Shown here piece after piece: positions 34,349 to 45,440 of a DNA stretch of 64,000 bases (position 1 is the first letter of the stretch; each line of letters begins with the position of its first letter). Source of the DNA: Sacculina carcini (Eukaryota > Arthropoda > Thecostraca > Sacculinidae). The stretch covers positions 1,901,501-1,965,500 of the forward strand of contig OU696576.1 in NCBI GenBank assembly GCA_916048095.2. The letters run 5' to 3'. The notes under the pieces were generated by a model that worked only from the letters and a program-made list of their open reading frames with translations, was not told the DNA's origin and did no database searches. A program made the position numbers and the translations under genes.

Positions 34349-34668
34349 CTATCTTTGCCCACACCTCTAACTCCTCCATTCCGACAACACTAAATCTTGT
34401 TCTCTCTACATTCTTTTTTCTTGGTCACCAGTGTTAATGTATGATGTGATGTGTGATGTATGTTAATGTGTAAACTATTTCTTTTGCTGTTTTTATACTC
34501 GTTGTTCTCTTTTATTATCATGTGTGTCTCATGTGTTGCTGGCTCATGTATTTTCTCTCTATGAGCTAATACTCCTGTATATTGTTATCACCAGTTTTAC
34601 TCTTTTACGCGCCTCTGCTCTACTTGGCGCTATATCAAATACATGTTTGTTTGTTTGTTTGTTTGTTT
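34349..34668 (+). pseudogene. CR1-like element 3' UTR, part 2
   Basis: Resumes the CR1 copy split by C1 and ends GGCGCTATATCAAATACATG followed by (TTTG)n. The same GGCGCTATAT end is seen at about 6785, and in reverse at 36800 and 50500. From 34669 to 35305 no gene is recognised. Confidence 0.75.
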
Positions 34669-35305
34669 ACAGTTCTTGTAGCTCATCCAATAGTTTCGGG
34701 AAAATACATTGTTGGTTTATTGCGGCAGATTTCCTTATGACACAGTGGTTCTTAACCCGCGGAGTGTGACCCAAAGTTGCTTCTCGAAGCCATCTTTTTG
34801 GGTCGCTAAGTGTTCGTGGGAAATAATTATTTTGTCACTAAAATGTATTATAATTGTGTAGTGTAAGATTTGAAATAGATTTTTCATAGGAGTGTGAGCA
34901 TTCTAAGCAGACCATGATTACATTGTATTATGACTAAAACGTAATCATTATATATAAGGATAATTTGTATATATCCTGGCTTGGGTCGTGATGTTTGATC
35001 TGTGTACACTTTTGTTTCTCTGAAGTCGCTACCAAAAAGTGCAACAATGATTACCTTATATTATCTTATTTTGTCCTTTGTCCTTTGTCCTTTCTGTTTC
35101 CAACTGTTCGCTGAACGTGCCATGATCAATAAATGCCATACCTTTCACACATTTGTTGGTCATAATCAGATTCTTCTCTCTATTTTCTCCCTACATAATC
35201 AGACAAACAAAACAAATTTAATCAACTGAACAAATTCAATTTGAAAGTCGATCCTTATAAGAGAGTTTTATCAATGTATGTGTGTGTGTGTGTATTTGTG
35301 CGCAG

Positions 35306-35423
35306 TGTGTGACAGTGTTGGACGAGCGAGAGAATATGGGGCATTGTTCGGCATGTGGGTTTGTCTTTTGTTCGTTGTGCCACTGCGCATACCATGGTGT
35401 CAACCCTTGCAATCTACTGTCCG
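35306..35423 (+). CDS. RNF14: RNF14-like RBR E3 ligase, IBR exon
   Basis: A 39-codon exon plus one base (phase 1 at its 3' end), after TGCGCAG and before GTGAGA. It encodes CVTVLDERENMGHC, then CGFVFCSLCHCAYHG, matching the IBR zinc ligands of RNF14 with the same spacing as human (MGxC..C..FC..C...YHG.xPC). It completes the first part of the IBR; the helix after it and RING2, with the catalytic cysteine, must lie downstream but are not in the remaining window. Without an A at the junction, the residue count from the previous exon equals that of human RNF14. Confidence 0.9.
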
Positions 35424-36059
35424 GTGAGAAAGACACATACACGCATGAACACATGTACAATGCACATGTGCTTGGTGCATGTACATTGTACATACACCAA
35501 GCTCTATTAAATACAGGACGTGTACGGTCCGATGTCTGAGTCAGCGAGTGGAGGTCAGTGTCTTTCGCAGTATAGGCAGACTTTGTGATAATTGTGTCGC
35601 TCTTCATTAATCAGAGGTGCTGTATCTAACTCGGGGCGTGCAAACGCTCAATTGTGATTGGTCGAGAGAAGCATTGTCAGCCAATTTGGGTCAGCATCAT
35701 GCAACCTAATCTTGAAATGGCAGTTGATGTGTGCTTGTGTAGTGGTGGTGTTCGACTCGTTGCTGCGTAAACGCGTTGAAATCTGTGATATTGCTTGCAT
35801 TGATTGGATGCTGTTGATTTTGTGCGTTCGAAATGCTGAACAAGTGTGGCGTTGTGAACTGCAATGAACATTACTGCGAGATGTCGAGTGTTTCTTATAC
35901 CAAAAACTGGAGCCAAGTTTTCTTCAGAAATAACTGAAACATTTTCTCCAGAAGTATATCATCACTTCATTTGATGGCTTGGAACTGGACGTAGTCCACA
36001 CAAGCAGTGCAAGGTGTTTATTTAAAGATTGGAAGAATGGTTAGTTGTCGATTACTGAT

Positions 36060-36187
36060 ATACAATTTTAGAAGGTGCAACCTGTCTGATTGTCGAAAAT
36101 CAGCCCACGTTGTGTGGCCTATTGGATTGCAGTGCATTAAAAAAGACGCGAAAGTACCACCCTCTTATAAAGTTCATCATAGTAATG
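36060..36187 (+). repeat. Repeat R, copy 2, part 1
   Basis: Matches 23830-23957 in reverse, up to the TSD of the hAT element. 35424-36060 has no recognisable gene; a frame beginning MLNKCGVVNCNEHY (35834) has a faint C-x4-C THAP-like look, which is not enough for a call. Confidence 0.7.
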
Positions 36188-36469
36188 GTTTGAGGCAGGG
36201 TTTGTTTGGTTTAAACCATGGTTTGAACCAAGTGGATTGTTTTTAAAAAAATACATGTTTTTTTAAATTGTTTTTTTTGACAGAAATGATTTTTCTCATA
36301 TAGGAATGATAAAATATTTTCAGAATAAGTAAATGAGCTCATTAATGCAGTTCTAAATCTTCATAAATATTACTTTTTGACATGATTTTAAGGGCTTGCA
36401 CGATATGGGAAACATTTTTTATTAACATTTTTGGGTTCAGCTGACAAGCAGAGCCTGAGAGTGGCGCTG

Positions 36470-36471
<2 letters not shown>

Positions 36472-36512
<41 letters not shown>
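36472..36512. repeat. (TG)n microsatellite
   Basis: About 20 perfect TG units inside the hAT element. Confidence 0.9.
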
Positions 36513-36513
<1 letters not shown>

Positions 36514-36765
36514 CTGCAGCGGTGAAGAGCGTGTGATACGCTACAAGATCATTGAGTTTTATGAACAAACCACCTGGTTTTTATGAAACAACCACTGAGT
36601 TTTTATGAAAAAACAGTATTTTTTATTAATAAACCATTAAACCTTAGAAAAACCGATTTTTTCATACCTTTGTCATAAGTATGTGGAATGGCGCAACATT
36701 GGGGTACCTTAAACTGAATATGCACGTAAACATGCTCATGTTTTTGTGTGCAAGGGACGCTCACA

Positions 36766-36768
36766 ATC

Positions 36769-36802
<34 letters not shown>

Positions 36803-38060
36803 TGTATTTAATATAGCGCACTTTCGAGGACAAAGGCGCGAGCAGGAGCAGGGTAATATAGTGTAGACACAGAGCGGTATGGGGACAAAAATATGGAGCA
36901 CAAATCGACAGAAGTACATGGGTGCTTGCAAAATTGAACACATACATACACACATACACAAAAACACATACACACAAACACATGCACATGAAACATACAC
37001 ACGCACATATATACACATACACATGCATACACATATACATATATGAATAATGTAATGTAATAGAGCATATAATGGAAAGAGAGGAAAATATATAATGGGA
37101 ATATAGAATAAAAAAGCATAGGATATAAAATAATAAAAATAAATGCTAAATGGCCGTTGGCTAGCGAGTAGCTCTTCCGCCCTTGGACAGGTTTTATTTT
37201 TAGTCCTGCTGGGTGTCTAGCCACCCTCCTCACTGGTGGAAACCAGAGGGGGAGCCGGTTTAGTCGCCGACCACTCGACTATGAGACTGGTTGTACTGGG
37301 CTACACAGTACCAGTAGCAGGAATTCTCCTGACCAGACAATTTACCAGACCGAAATGAGTCAACCAGCCAAACACAGTAGATCACAATGAGGATAAGACT
37401 TGAAAGATAACGGAAACAGATTACAGGGTAGGTTAGATCAAGCGGATTCAAGTAGATGTTTGTGCAAGGCGACAGAGAAAGACTTGAGAGACGATTTTTC
37501 AAGGATGTGTGAGGGAAGCGAGTTATATATACGAGGAGCATAAAATGTATAAGATTTGGACGACCAGGGAGATAAATTGATAGCGGCAGGACTAACTAAA
37601 GGCTTACGATGGCGACTATCAGAGCGAACGCTGGGTATGAGAAGAGAACGAAGATACAATGGTGAAGATTGAGAATGAATCAATTTGAATGTCAAACAGC
37701 AGATTTTGAATCGAATCCGTGAAAGAGCAGGAAGCCAGCCAAGCTGCCGGAGGTGGGATGATGTAGGAGTTTTAGGAGGAAGTCGCAGAACAAATCGACA
37801 TGCTAAATTAATCACAGATTGAAGTTGGCGGATAGATTTAAAAGGAAGATGAAAGAAGAGAGAGTTGCAGTAATCAATTTTTGAGAGGATGTAGGAATTG
37901 ACTAATAGTGTGGCAGATGCTTCATCAATGAAAGCACGGATAGGATAAAATTGGCGAATGATAAAACGGCAGGAGCGAGTGAGCTGAGAGAAATGACTTG
38001 AGAAGCAAAGTGATGGATCGAATATAACTCCCAAGTTGCGAATCTGGGAGGCAAGAGGAA
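36766..38060 (-). mobile_element. CR1-like 3' fragment nested in the hAT element
   Basis: On the minus strand it carries the C-terminal RT-side domain (37438-38034) and a 3' UTR ending GCGCTATATTAAATACATG and (TTG)n at 36766-36801. A segment at 37145-37345 matches the 5' UTR of the I/Jockey-type element (26205-26405) in the same relative orientation, so either the family borrowed it or a small insertion occurred. (CA)n at 36940-37040. Confidence 0.8.
37438..38034 (-). pseudogene. CR1-like RT C-terminal domain
   Basis: A 198-codon frame: MGVIFDPSLCFSSHFSQL, RLPPKTPTSSHLRQLGWLPAL and YNSLPSHILEKSSLKSF, the region following the RT palm in CR1-type proteins. Same order in 50842-53745 (NLGVIFDSSLSF, FRWLPMKSRIHF, YNSLPPHI). 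YADD and the endonuclease lie outside the fragment, so it is inactive. Confidence 0.88.
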
Positions 38061-38136
38061 GATTAATAAGATCAACGCCGTATACTCAGTGGTTCATGAG
38101 TGGTTGATGTTTCTGATTGGTGGTTGGAAGTTCAAA

Positions 38137-40109
38137 ATGACCGGGCGAAAACCTGATCCGATTTAGGCAGATTTTGAGAAGCAGCATATAGAAGGAAGAT
38201 CGGGATATCGTGCAATTTGCCGTTTTTGTCACCAAGCCGTCGAAGGCCAAGTGGTGAGAATGAAAAAACATCGAGAGAAGTGTTCTGCAGAGAGGGAATG
38301 CAGTTCAGGATGTGCACAATCACCAGGCTGCAGTTCAGCACAGCACCAGCAGGAAGGGCCACATTCTAAGCACCCCCGCGTCAGTGATGGCCTGCTGGAT
38401 TTATTCGTGACTATTGTTCGTACTAGCTGCAGCAAGACAGAACAGCTTAACCTCCAGATCGGTAGGTAAATTTTCGGCACCAACAGTGCATTCCATCTCG
38501 TAGAGCATCCGGAGTTCAAAAAGCTCTGCCGCGATTTGCGACCTGGATTTAATCCTCCCAGCGAAAGAGATATTGGTGGATGTATCCTGGACAAAGTGTT
38601 TGAGAAGCAAATATCAGAGTGTAGAGATGTTGCTTGTGGCAAGGATGTGTCTGTGGACCTTGATGGATGCAGCAATTTACACAATGAGCCCATCGTTGCA
38701 GTATCCATGACGACAGAGGAAGGTATGTTTTTTATTTAGTACAACTTTGCATGTTGATGATATATGGTGACGCTCATTTGACTAGATGTTCACTGCACAA
38801 TCAGATTATCTTCAAGTTCAATTATGTTACAACTAGTTATTTAATGAGGTAGTATTGGTCTAAATGTGTTTTGCCGGAGAAGTGTATAGGAATTTCATTC
38901 GATTAAGTACATCTATGCATGTAAAAATACTGTAGAAATCTTCAATTAAAATCAGAAATTTAACCAAACTACCAATATATTCTAACTCAATATATCATTA
39001 TCATTATAACAATATATCAATATTTTCAGGTTCAAACTATTTGGTGAAAACTCTGGATACTTCCGGCAACAGGCATGACTCCGACTATATGCTGTCTGTG
39101 GCTCGGGAGTCAATTAAAGAAGCATCTGACAAGTTTGGAGTCCGTGTATGTGCATTGGTCACTGACAATGCAGCAAATATGTGTGCCATGAGACACAAAC
39201 TAACCGAACTTCACGCCAATCTGGTAATGGTGAGGTGTTCATCTCACATTGCTAATCTTCTCGCGAAAGACTTGGATGAACCTGCGCTGTTAATTCGTGT
39301 TATAGCTGTGGTAAAGCACGTGAGAAATTACCATGCTGCATCAGCTTCGTTTCGTTCGTTTGGTGGGTCCAGACTTGTCCTACCAGCTGACACAAGATGG
39401 AATTCTCTGTGTGACTTTTTCAGGGCATATCTGAGTAACTGGGCCATACTCACATCGATGGAATTGCCCAAAAACTTGGAGAGTACGGTGCACGATCTAT
39501 GTGTCAAAAAATCGTGTCAAGATATTTTGTGTCTCTTGGAGCCATTGGCTCATGCAACCGATGAGCTACAAAAAAAAACCCAAGAAAATTAGTGACGCTG
39601 TTGAGTTGTGGCGCAGATTAGGACAAAAGTTATCCGATTCTGGCAAAATGAGCACCACCAAATGGAATAATTTTGTTAAACGCCGAGAACAGGCTATTGG
39701 AGATGCTCACCTCATAGCCTTCACTTTGGATCCTCGCTATCTGTGAGAAAATCTCGATCAAGCTCAAAAGCATCATGTGACTGACGCAGTGGGAAAAGAT
39801 TACCCTCACTTACTTCCCATTCTCACGAAACTACGATCGAATTCGCCACCATTTCACAAAGAATATCTTTTTGAAAAAAATTATGTGTCGAGGGTCCTTC
39901 CGTCAGAATGGTGGGGTCAGTTTGCTGGGAAGATTCCTGCAGCTGATATTGACCAAATTAAGTGTTTCATGGTGGCCACGGCGTCGTCTGCCGGTGTTGA
40001 GCGTGTGTTCTCAAAATTTGGTCTGGTTCACACCAAACTGCGTAACCGATTGGGAACTGCAAAGGCAGCAGAATTGGTGTTCATCAATAAAGTGATTAAC
40101 TCTGAATGA
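38137..40109 (+). pseudogene. hAT transposase, two exons
   Basis: Exon 1 (38137-38722) starts with a BED zinc finger (CRFCHQ...MKKHREKC) and contains EHPEFKKLCRDLRPGFNPPSERDI. An intron with GTATG/TTTTCAG borders (38723-39029) joins in frame to exon 2, which has the catalytic-core VTDNAANM and SSHIANLL and ends in the hATC dimerisation segment ATASSAGVERVFSKFG. TAG at about 38164 (replacing the BED Trp), TAA at 38467, TGA at 39744 and a frameshift in an A-run near 39575 disable it. It would cut and paste this element. The loss is old but modest. Confidence 0.9.
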
Positions 40110-40975
40110 AATGAAACATTTTCTCATGTGATTGTGTAAGATATGAAGGGCGACCTTTACTTGCAAACGCAATTTTTATATCATATACTCTTCTCATTCT
40201 GTGAAGTCCAAAAATATATTAATTTTTGATCTGAGGTACGTATTGAGTGAGTTCTAGATGCAATTCTTCGCAGCTTTTTGTCTTTAGCGCAAGTTTCGCA
40301 AATTATTAGTTTTTAGCACTTCTGTTCGTTTTTGCAACAAAAGTTCATCCTAATGATGTGTATGATTGTGACTATTCTGCATTTACATTTTATGTGTTTT
40401 ATGAAAGATTCACTTGGTGTTTATGAATAAAATTCCCCGTTTTATATATTTTGGTTCATACAAAAAGATTGGTTTTATGGGAAAAAATCCGCTGGTATTT
40501 ATGAGGAATCCTATATTTTTACGACAAAACATTTGAGTTTCTATGAAAAACACTATTTTTAGAAACCTCTGAGTTAAAAAAATGTGTTTACACTTAAATC
40601 AAACATCAATTAACTTCCATGGACAACACGACTTTTAGTCACTAGGTTTTCATAAATATGGCCACTGGATTTGGACTTAGCAAACATATGTGGGTGTTTA
40701 AAATCGACTGCTTTCGCAATTGGAAGCGGTTTAAAACTTCCTTTGCCTATAGTTGCTACACGGTGAAATTCAAGATCCTGTATGTACATTTTTATGATTA
40801 TTTATCTTTTTTAAATATCTACAAAACTCTTGGTAAGTGGTACTAAAATATGCTCAACTATATACTAAACAGCATGGTACAACCCTTTTTTTGATTTGTG
40901 TGTGCAAAGTGTAAAAAACCAAAAAAACATGTTTTTTTTTTTTAAAACCCGGTTTTTTCAAACCCTGGTTTGAGG

Positions 40976-42095
40976 CTGTATAGTCAGTTCGCTGAAGTCG
41001 TGCGCGCAACAATCAAATGTGACATGCCTTTGTACAATGATTAAAATCATTGTAATTCTCCTCCAAACAGAACAAGGAGAATGAGGAACTTTCGCCAGCT
41101 TTTGATGCGCCAGTTGGATGTTTTGTCACATAATCAGTTTTTCATTAAGGACCATTACCCTACAAAGTAATTGCACCTCAAGTGCAGTTATGGACATCTC
41201 AGACATATTTGGTGCTGCCAAACAAACGCAAGCTGCAGGATATCACTCCCTTCATTGGTAAAGATGGGGTGATAAGGAAACCGCTTGTCAAAGTGAAGAC
41301 TACGACAGACGAATGCGTTTTCTCTTGATAGAGGAAATACGAATTTGGAAGTGTTGTATTTTTGGTAGGATTTTGTGTGATATGGCATTTAACAAGTCAT
41401 ACTTGGCCATTTCCTTGTTTATTATCATGAGTTCGCTGCACAGAGGACCTGGCAGTATGCTTTTTGTGACACTCATTTAAAGCACAACGTCAAATACCAA
41501 CTTGAATGCATAAAGTAGGCGGCCGCTGCTGTTGAGAATACTGGTGATCGTGTCATTGGATCCATCACATTCAACCACAATATCAACTAGAACTGTGAGA
41601 TATTCTATTTTCCAGGTAATTGCCCTGTGACAGCCAAACATCGTATTGACAAACAGCGCGTTTGGCTTCATTTTTAACACGATAATCACCTGCAGTGCAT
41701 GTGAACGTTTGGGTAAATTGAAAATTTTAGAAGAGCAGCCTTGTCATAATATTACAGATTTATTATAGCTTAATTACAGCTTATATCGTCAAATGTTGAC
41801 TGTTTCATCAAGGAAGTCCGTCAGCGCTCCTGCTGTCATTAAAGACTGCAAGCTTTAACAGCTATATCCAGTTTCAACGGGATTTTGATTTGATGTCCAT
41901 CATGTTTTGTCGACTGGCAAATGTTCTTCTGAATGGACATTATAATCTAGAGAATGGTCAGCAGAAATTGCAGTTTTTTCCTGACTTCTGTAAAGAAGAT
42001 CCGGCTCGCTGATTAATCGCTGCAATGTGGTCAGTTTTTGCTTCTGTATCTGCTTCTTTCTTCGCGTGAAAGTGCGTTTGTATAATTATTAATGC
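40976..42095 (+). repeat. Repeat R, copy 2, part 2
   Basis: Continues the R homology after the hAT target duplication, matching 23684-23850 and then 15215-16144 in reverse. Both copies end near a sequence reading GTTTGTATAAT(T/C)ATTAA. No intact frame. Confidence 0.75.
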
Positions 42096-42219
42096 TCAGT
42101 TATAATCTATTTTCGAGAAAACGAACGTTTTTTTATTGAAAAAGCTTAATTATACCGTATTTGGTCGCATTGAATCTTTAATGTTCAGCTATAATACTTT
42201 TTTGAGGCAACGAATAATT

Positions 42220-45200
42220 GTGTATGATGATGATGATGATACGTGTATTATCAGGCCATGAGAAAAAGGCATGATCACGTTGTTGCAACAATATAATAAC
42301 GAAATACATGACGGGTAATAAATACAATACATACACTAATAAATACACATTATTTTCAAACACATATTAATTATTAATGACTAGACGATACAAATACAAT
42401 ACAAGTATAACACCATGCAATTGCATTTCCCAATCAAATATTCTTAAATAAATTATGCCACACTTTCGCACTTGCAATCTTCAAGCAGACCGCTAGAGAT
42501 TTGCCAGCGAAACTGCAGTCGTCTTCCAGCTGTTGGAGGTATGTTTTCGTGAGAGCACCTCCCACTCTGAGCGGCTCTGAGGCTTTGTTGGCGGGCGCAC
42601 ACACAAGGGCCATTGGCGTATTCGGGTGAGTGACAGCGTGACGAAGCGGAGCGATGCGTAGACGGCGTATCATCTGGCTGACAGGTCGACTCGCAGATTT
42701 ATCGTAGAGCACGTCGTTGGATACCAGCTGTGGGTAGCCGAGATTGCAGCAATACCGGAGCAGTGCGCGATGACCGGCGTCGACTTCGCTAGACAAACTG
42801 CCAGACAACACCCATGTGTCGCTTGAGTACAACAGAACAGGCTCAACACATGCCCTGAACAGTTGCACTTTCTCCGATATTGCCGCTGATGATGCCCAAA
42901 ATCCGTGGAGTTTCCGTGCAGCAATCCACGCCAGTGCTCTTCTTCGTCTGAACGCCGACCGACTGTCCTTCAGCTGACTGCCCAGATAGGCAAAGTTCTC
43001 GCAGACGTCAATGCGGTCTCCGTTCGAAGACAGAATGTTGTCAGATTTTTGCACACCCACTAACAGCACCTTGCACTTGGAGGCATTGAGCTGCAGACCC
43101 ACAGACGCGGCGGCCGCCTACAGTTTGGCCAGCTGTTTTTGAGCGTCGGCGATGTTGTCCGACAGCAGCGCCAGATCGTCGGCATAGGCCAGAGCTGCAA
43201 GCTTCACCGCAGGTCGCCGCTGACAGAGCCGTCTTCTCACAGTGAATGCCTGCTCCTGCCGGATGCCACACCTCATGATGTAGTCCATGACTTCAACGAA
43301 CAAGTACGGTGCGAGAGTGTCACCTTGTATTACACCGCTTGACGTATCAAACTGCTCGGTGTACTCGCTGCCGACCCTGACCTGTGCTACGGTGTTGGTG
43401 TAGAGGCTCATTATGGCGCTGACCAGTGTGTTGTCGGCTCCGTAGGCGAGCAAGGTGGACTGCAATGACCCACGGTTTACTCGATCGAACGCTTTAAAAA
43501 AGTCGACAAACACAACACACAGTGACTTTTTTCTCGTGCGGCAGGTGTTTATACAGACACGAAGTGTGGCAATTTGTTCAGACGTGCACCTGTGAGGTCT
43601 GAAACCCGCCTGGATATTCAGCAACCTTTCTTCTAGTATTCTCCTTATGCGCTGCAACAAGACTGTTGCACAGCTTGGCTGCAGCACACATCAGAGAGAT
43701 ACCACGCTGGTCGCCGAGTGCTGTACTGCCTGGGTTCTTCGGTATGCACACTATGTGCGACGACAACCATTCCGATGGAGGATCAGCTCGCTGCACTACC
43801 GCGTTGATGTGTGGTAGGAGCAGAGACGCCAACTGCGGCAGTTTCCACACTTCTGACGGGATGCCATCTTTTCCGGACGACTTGCCTGTAGCCACTGTGC
43901 CGCACGCCCGCTTCAGCTCTGCAAGGTTGACCGCCATTGCTGTGCTGAGAACTGGCAGTGTGCTGTGTGGTCATATTGAACCGAAGTCCAGCAAAGGAGA
44001 GCACACATTTGACATTTCAGTATTGAGGATGTCACTGAAGTGTGCTCGGGCTTTATTCAGGCGCTCACTGGGGTTCTCCGCATTGAAAAGTGATGGGTGC
44101 TTGCTCTCCCGCCCCGTAATTGTGTTAATACACTGCCATGCCGCTGCACCCCTCCCATTCTCTCTGTGTCGCTGTATTTCGTTTACCACGCTGTCGATAA
44201 GCTCTTTACGCCGTCGCTCGTAAACTTCATGAAGAGAGTTTGTGTGGGAGACTGACCCTTGTTTGGTGCTGTGCAGTATTTTCACGCGCTCTTTCGATAT
44301 GGCAGATTCTTCCCACAGAGCGTTCCTGGGCCCTCGCGCGCGTGAGGGGAGGGTCACGTCGGCAGCATATAGGACCGACTTAGCGAGGTTGGTGTAGCTT
44401 CCGTCGCCCTGTCTTTGATGATTGATTACAGCGCCGATAAACCTCCTGCGCGCTGCCGGTTTTATCAGTGTCGACCACTGGATTTGACGCTGTTGTCTGT
44501 GTTTGACGCCCATCCACAGGCGCAGGCTCAGTGAGCACAGGAGCATGGCGTGGTCCGATGGAATGCAGCGAGGACGAATTCGGGAGACTCTACGCAGTAT
44601 GCGACACCACTGGCGCTGAACGAACACATAGTCCAGTCGAGCCCTGCGGCAATTGGGTCCGAAGAATGTCGGAATATGGCTTTGCCGCTGCCGCATGACT
44701 CCATTTGCAGCGATCAAGTCGTTGCTAGCCACCAAATCACTCACTGCGTCAGTGTGCGTTGATTTTGACTGCGGAAAGGCATGCTTGTTGTTGACTCCAG
44801 TTTGTAGGTCGGCGTTGAAATCACCGACAACACAGGTGACATCGCGATTTGCACCGCCGGCCACAAACGTAGTCAGCACATTTATGCTCTCTTCTGCTTC
44901 GTCCAGTGAGGCTGCACATGCGGTGGGCATATAACAATTTGGAATGCGCAATCTGTTGGCCTTCAGCTGGAATGTTGCTGTTGTGACTCGCGCGTGCGGA
45001 TACTCGATGCTGAGGAGAGCTCGCCTGGCACGCGGAGACAACAATAAGCCAACACCACCTTGGCCTTGAGAGTTTGCAGTTGCAATCCAGAAAGTCCAGC
45101 CGTGAACGTTGACGGACGTGGCTGGTGCCTTCACAGTTCGTCTGTGCTCCTGGACGGCGATGATGTCAATGTTCAAATATATAGCTAATTTACATAATTC

Positions 45201-45440
45201 ATTAAGACGACAATTTTCCCTCAAAGTCCTCGTATTAAATGTTGCAACGTTTAGAGCGGGGGCCCTGAGGGCCTCACGGCTCCGGCTGGCACACCGCGAG
45301 TCCGTAGTGTGTGTCCACTGAAGGGATCGCTTCCGCCCATGCGGCCGCGAACGCTTACCACGGTGAGCTGTCAAACCCATCACTAAACACACACGGAGCC
45401 GCAGTCACGGCCAGCACCGAAAAAACACGTGTTCACAGTA
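42220..45440 (-). mobile_element. RTE-like non-LTR retrotransposon
   Basis: A near full-length minus-strand element with an endonuclease-RT polyprotein and a 3' end of (ATC)n (42221-42243 on the plus strand as TGATGATGA). No ORF1 is seen. Three lesions are present. The 3' trinucleotide tail and the single main ORF suit the RTE group; the clade is not certain. Confidence 0.75.
42434..45392 (-). pseudogene. Endonuclease-reverse transcriptase of RTE-like element
   Basis: The first segment (45392-43971) is an AP endonuclease with VATFNTRTL, VQEHRR, CVVGDFNADL, LDYVFV and PSDHAML. After a stop at 43971 comes the RT start (SGKDGIPSEVW), a frameshift near 43665, then NIQAGFRPHRCTSEQI, VFVDFFKAFDRVNR, SGVIQGDTLAPYLF and LAYADDLALLS with both Asp present. 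A TAG at 43116 precedes the last segment (NFAYLGSQLKDSRSAFRRR). Other than these, catalytic residues look intact. Translation would start around 45392 or upstream. Confidence 0.85.

Larger units (their letters stand above)
8173..35305 (+). other. Giant transposon-filled RNF14 intron (about 27.1 kb)
   Basis: It joins the exon ending ...CPRSHCQ to the exon beginning CVTVLDE at 35306. It contains a SINE, two solo non-LTR fragments, gypsy elements D, A and C1, LTR element B, repeat R, a CR1 fragment and an I/Jockey-type element. Their orientations are mixed. The stretches 8180-8574 and 8866-9300 hold CA repeats and no recognisable gene. Confidence 0.7.
36196..40967 (+). mobile_element. hAT DNA transposon with exact 8-bp target duplication
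   Basis: Ends CAGGGTTTG (36196) and its inverse CAAACCCTG (40967) form TIRs, and GTTTGAGG is duplicated at 36188-36195 and 40968-40975. The empty site is visible in repeat R copy 1 near 23850 (ATGGTTTGATG...). A hAT transposase lies at 38137-40109. A CR1 fragment and simple repeats (36470-38060) are nested inside the left half. Confidence 0.95.

Noticed and set aside
35834..35940. THAP-like start (MLNKCGVVNCNEHY) beside repeat R copy 2
   Set aside because: Only two cysteines fit, the frame closes after about 34 codons and no THAP AVPTIF box is visible.
36766..36801. (CAA)n as a coding poly-Gln tract (QQQQ in a short plus frame)
   Set aside because: It is the reverse-strand 3' tail of the nested CR1 fragment.
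41477..41689. A frame conserved at two loci (15603-15815 and 41477-41689)
   Set aside because: It is part of repeat R; both copies are short and antisense to the better conserved frame. Not reported as a gene.
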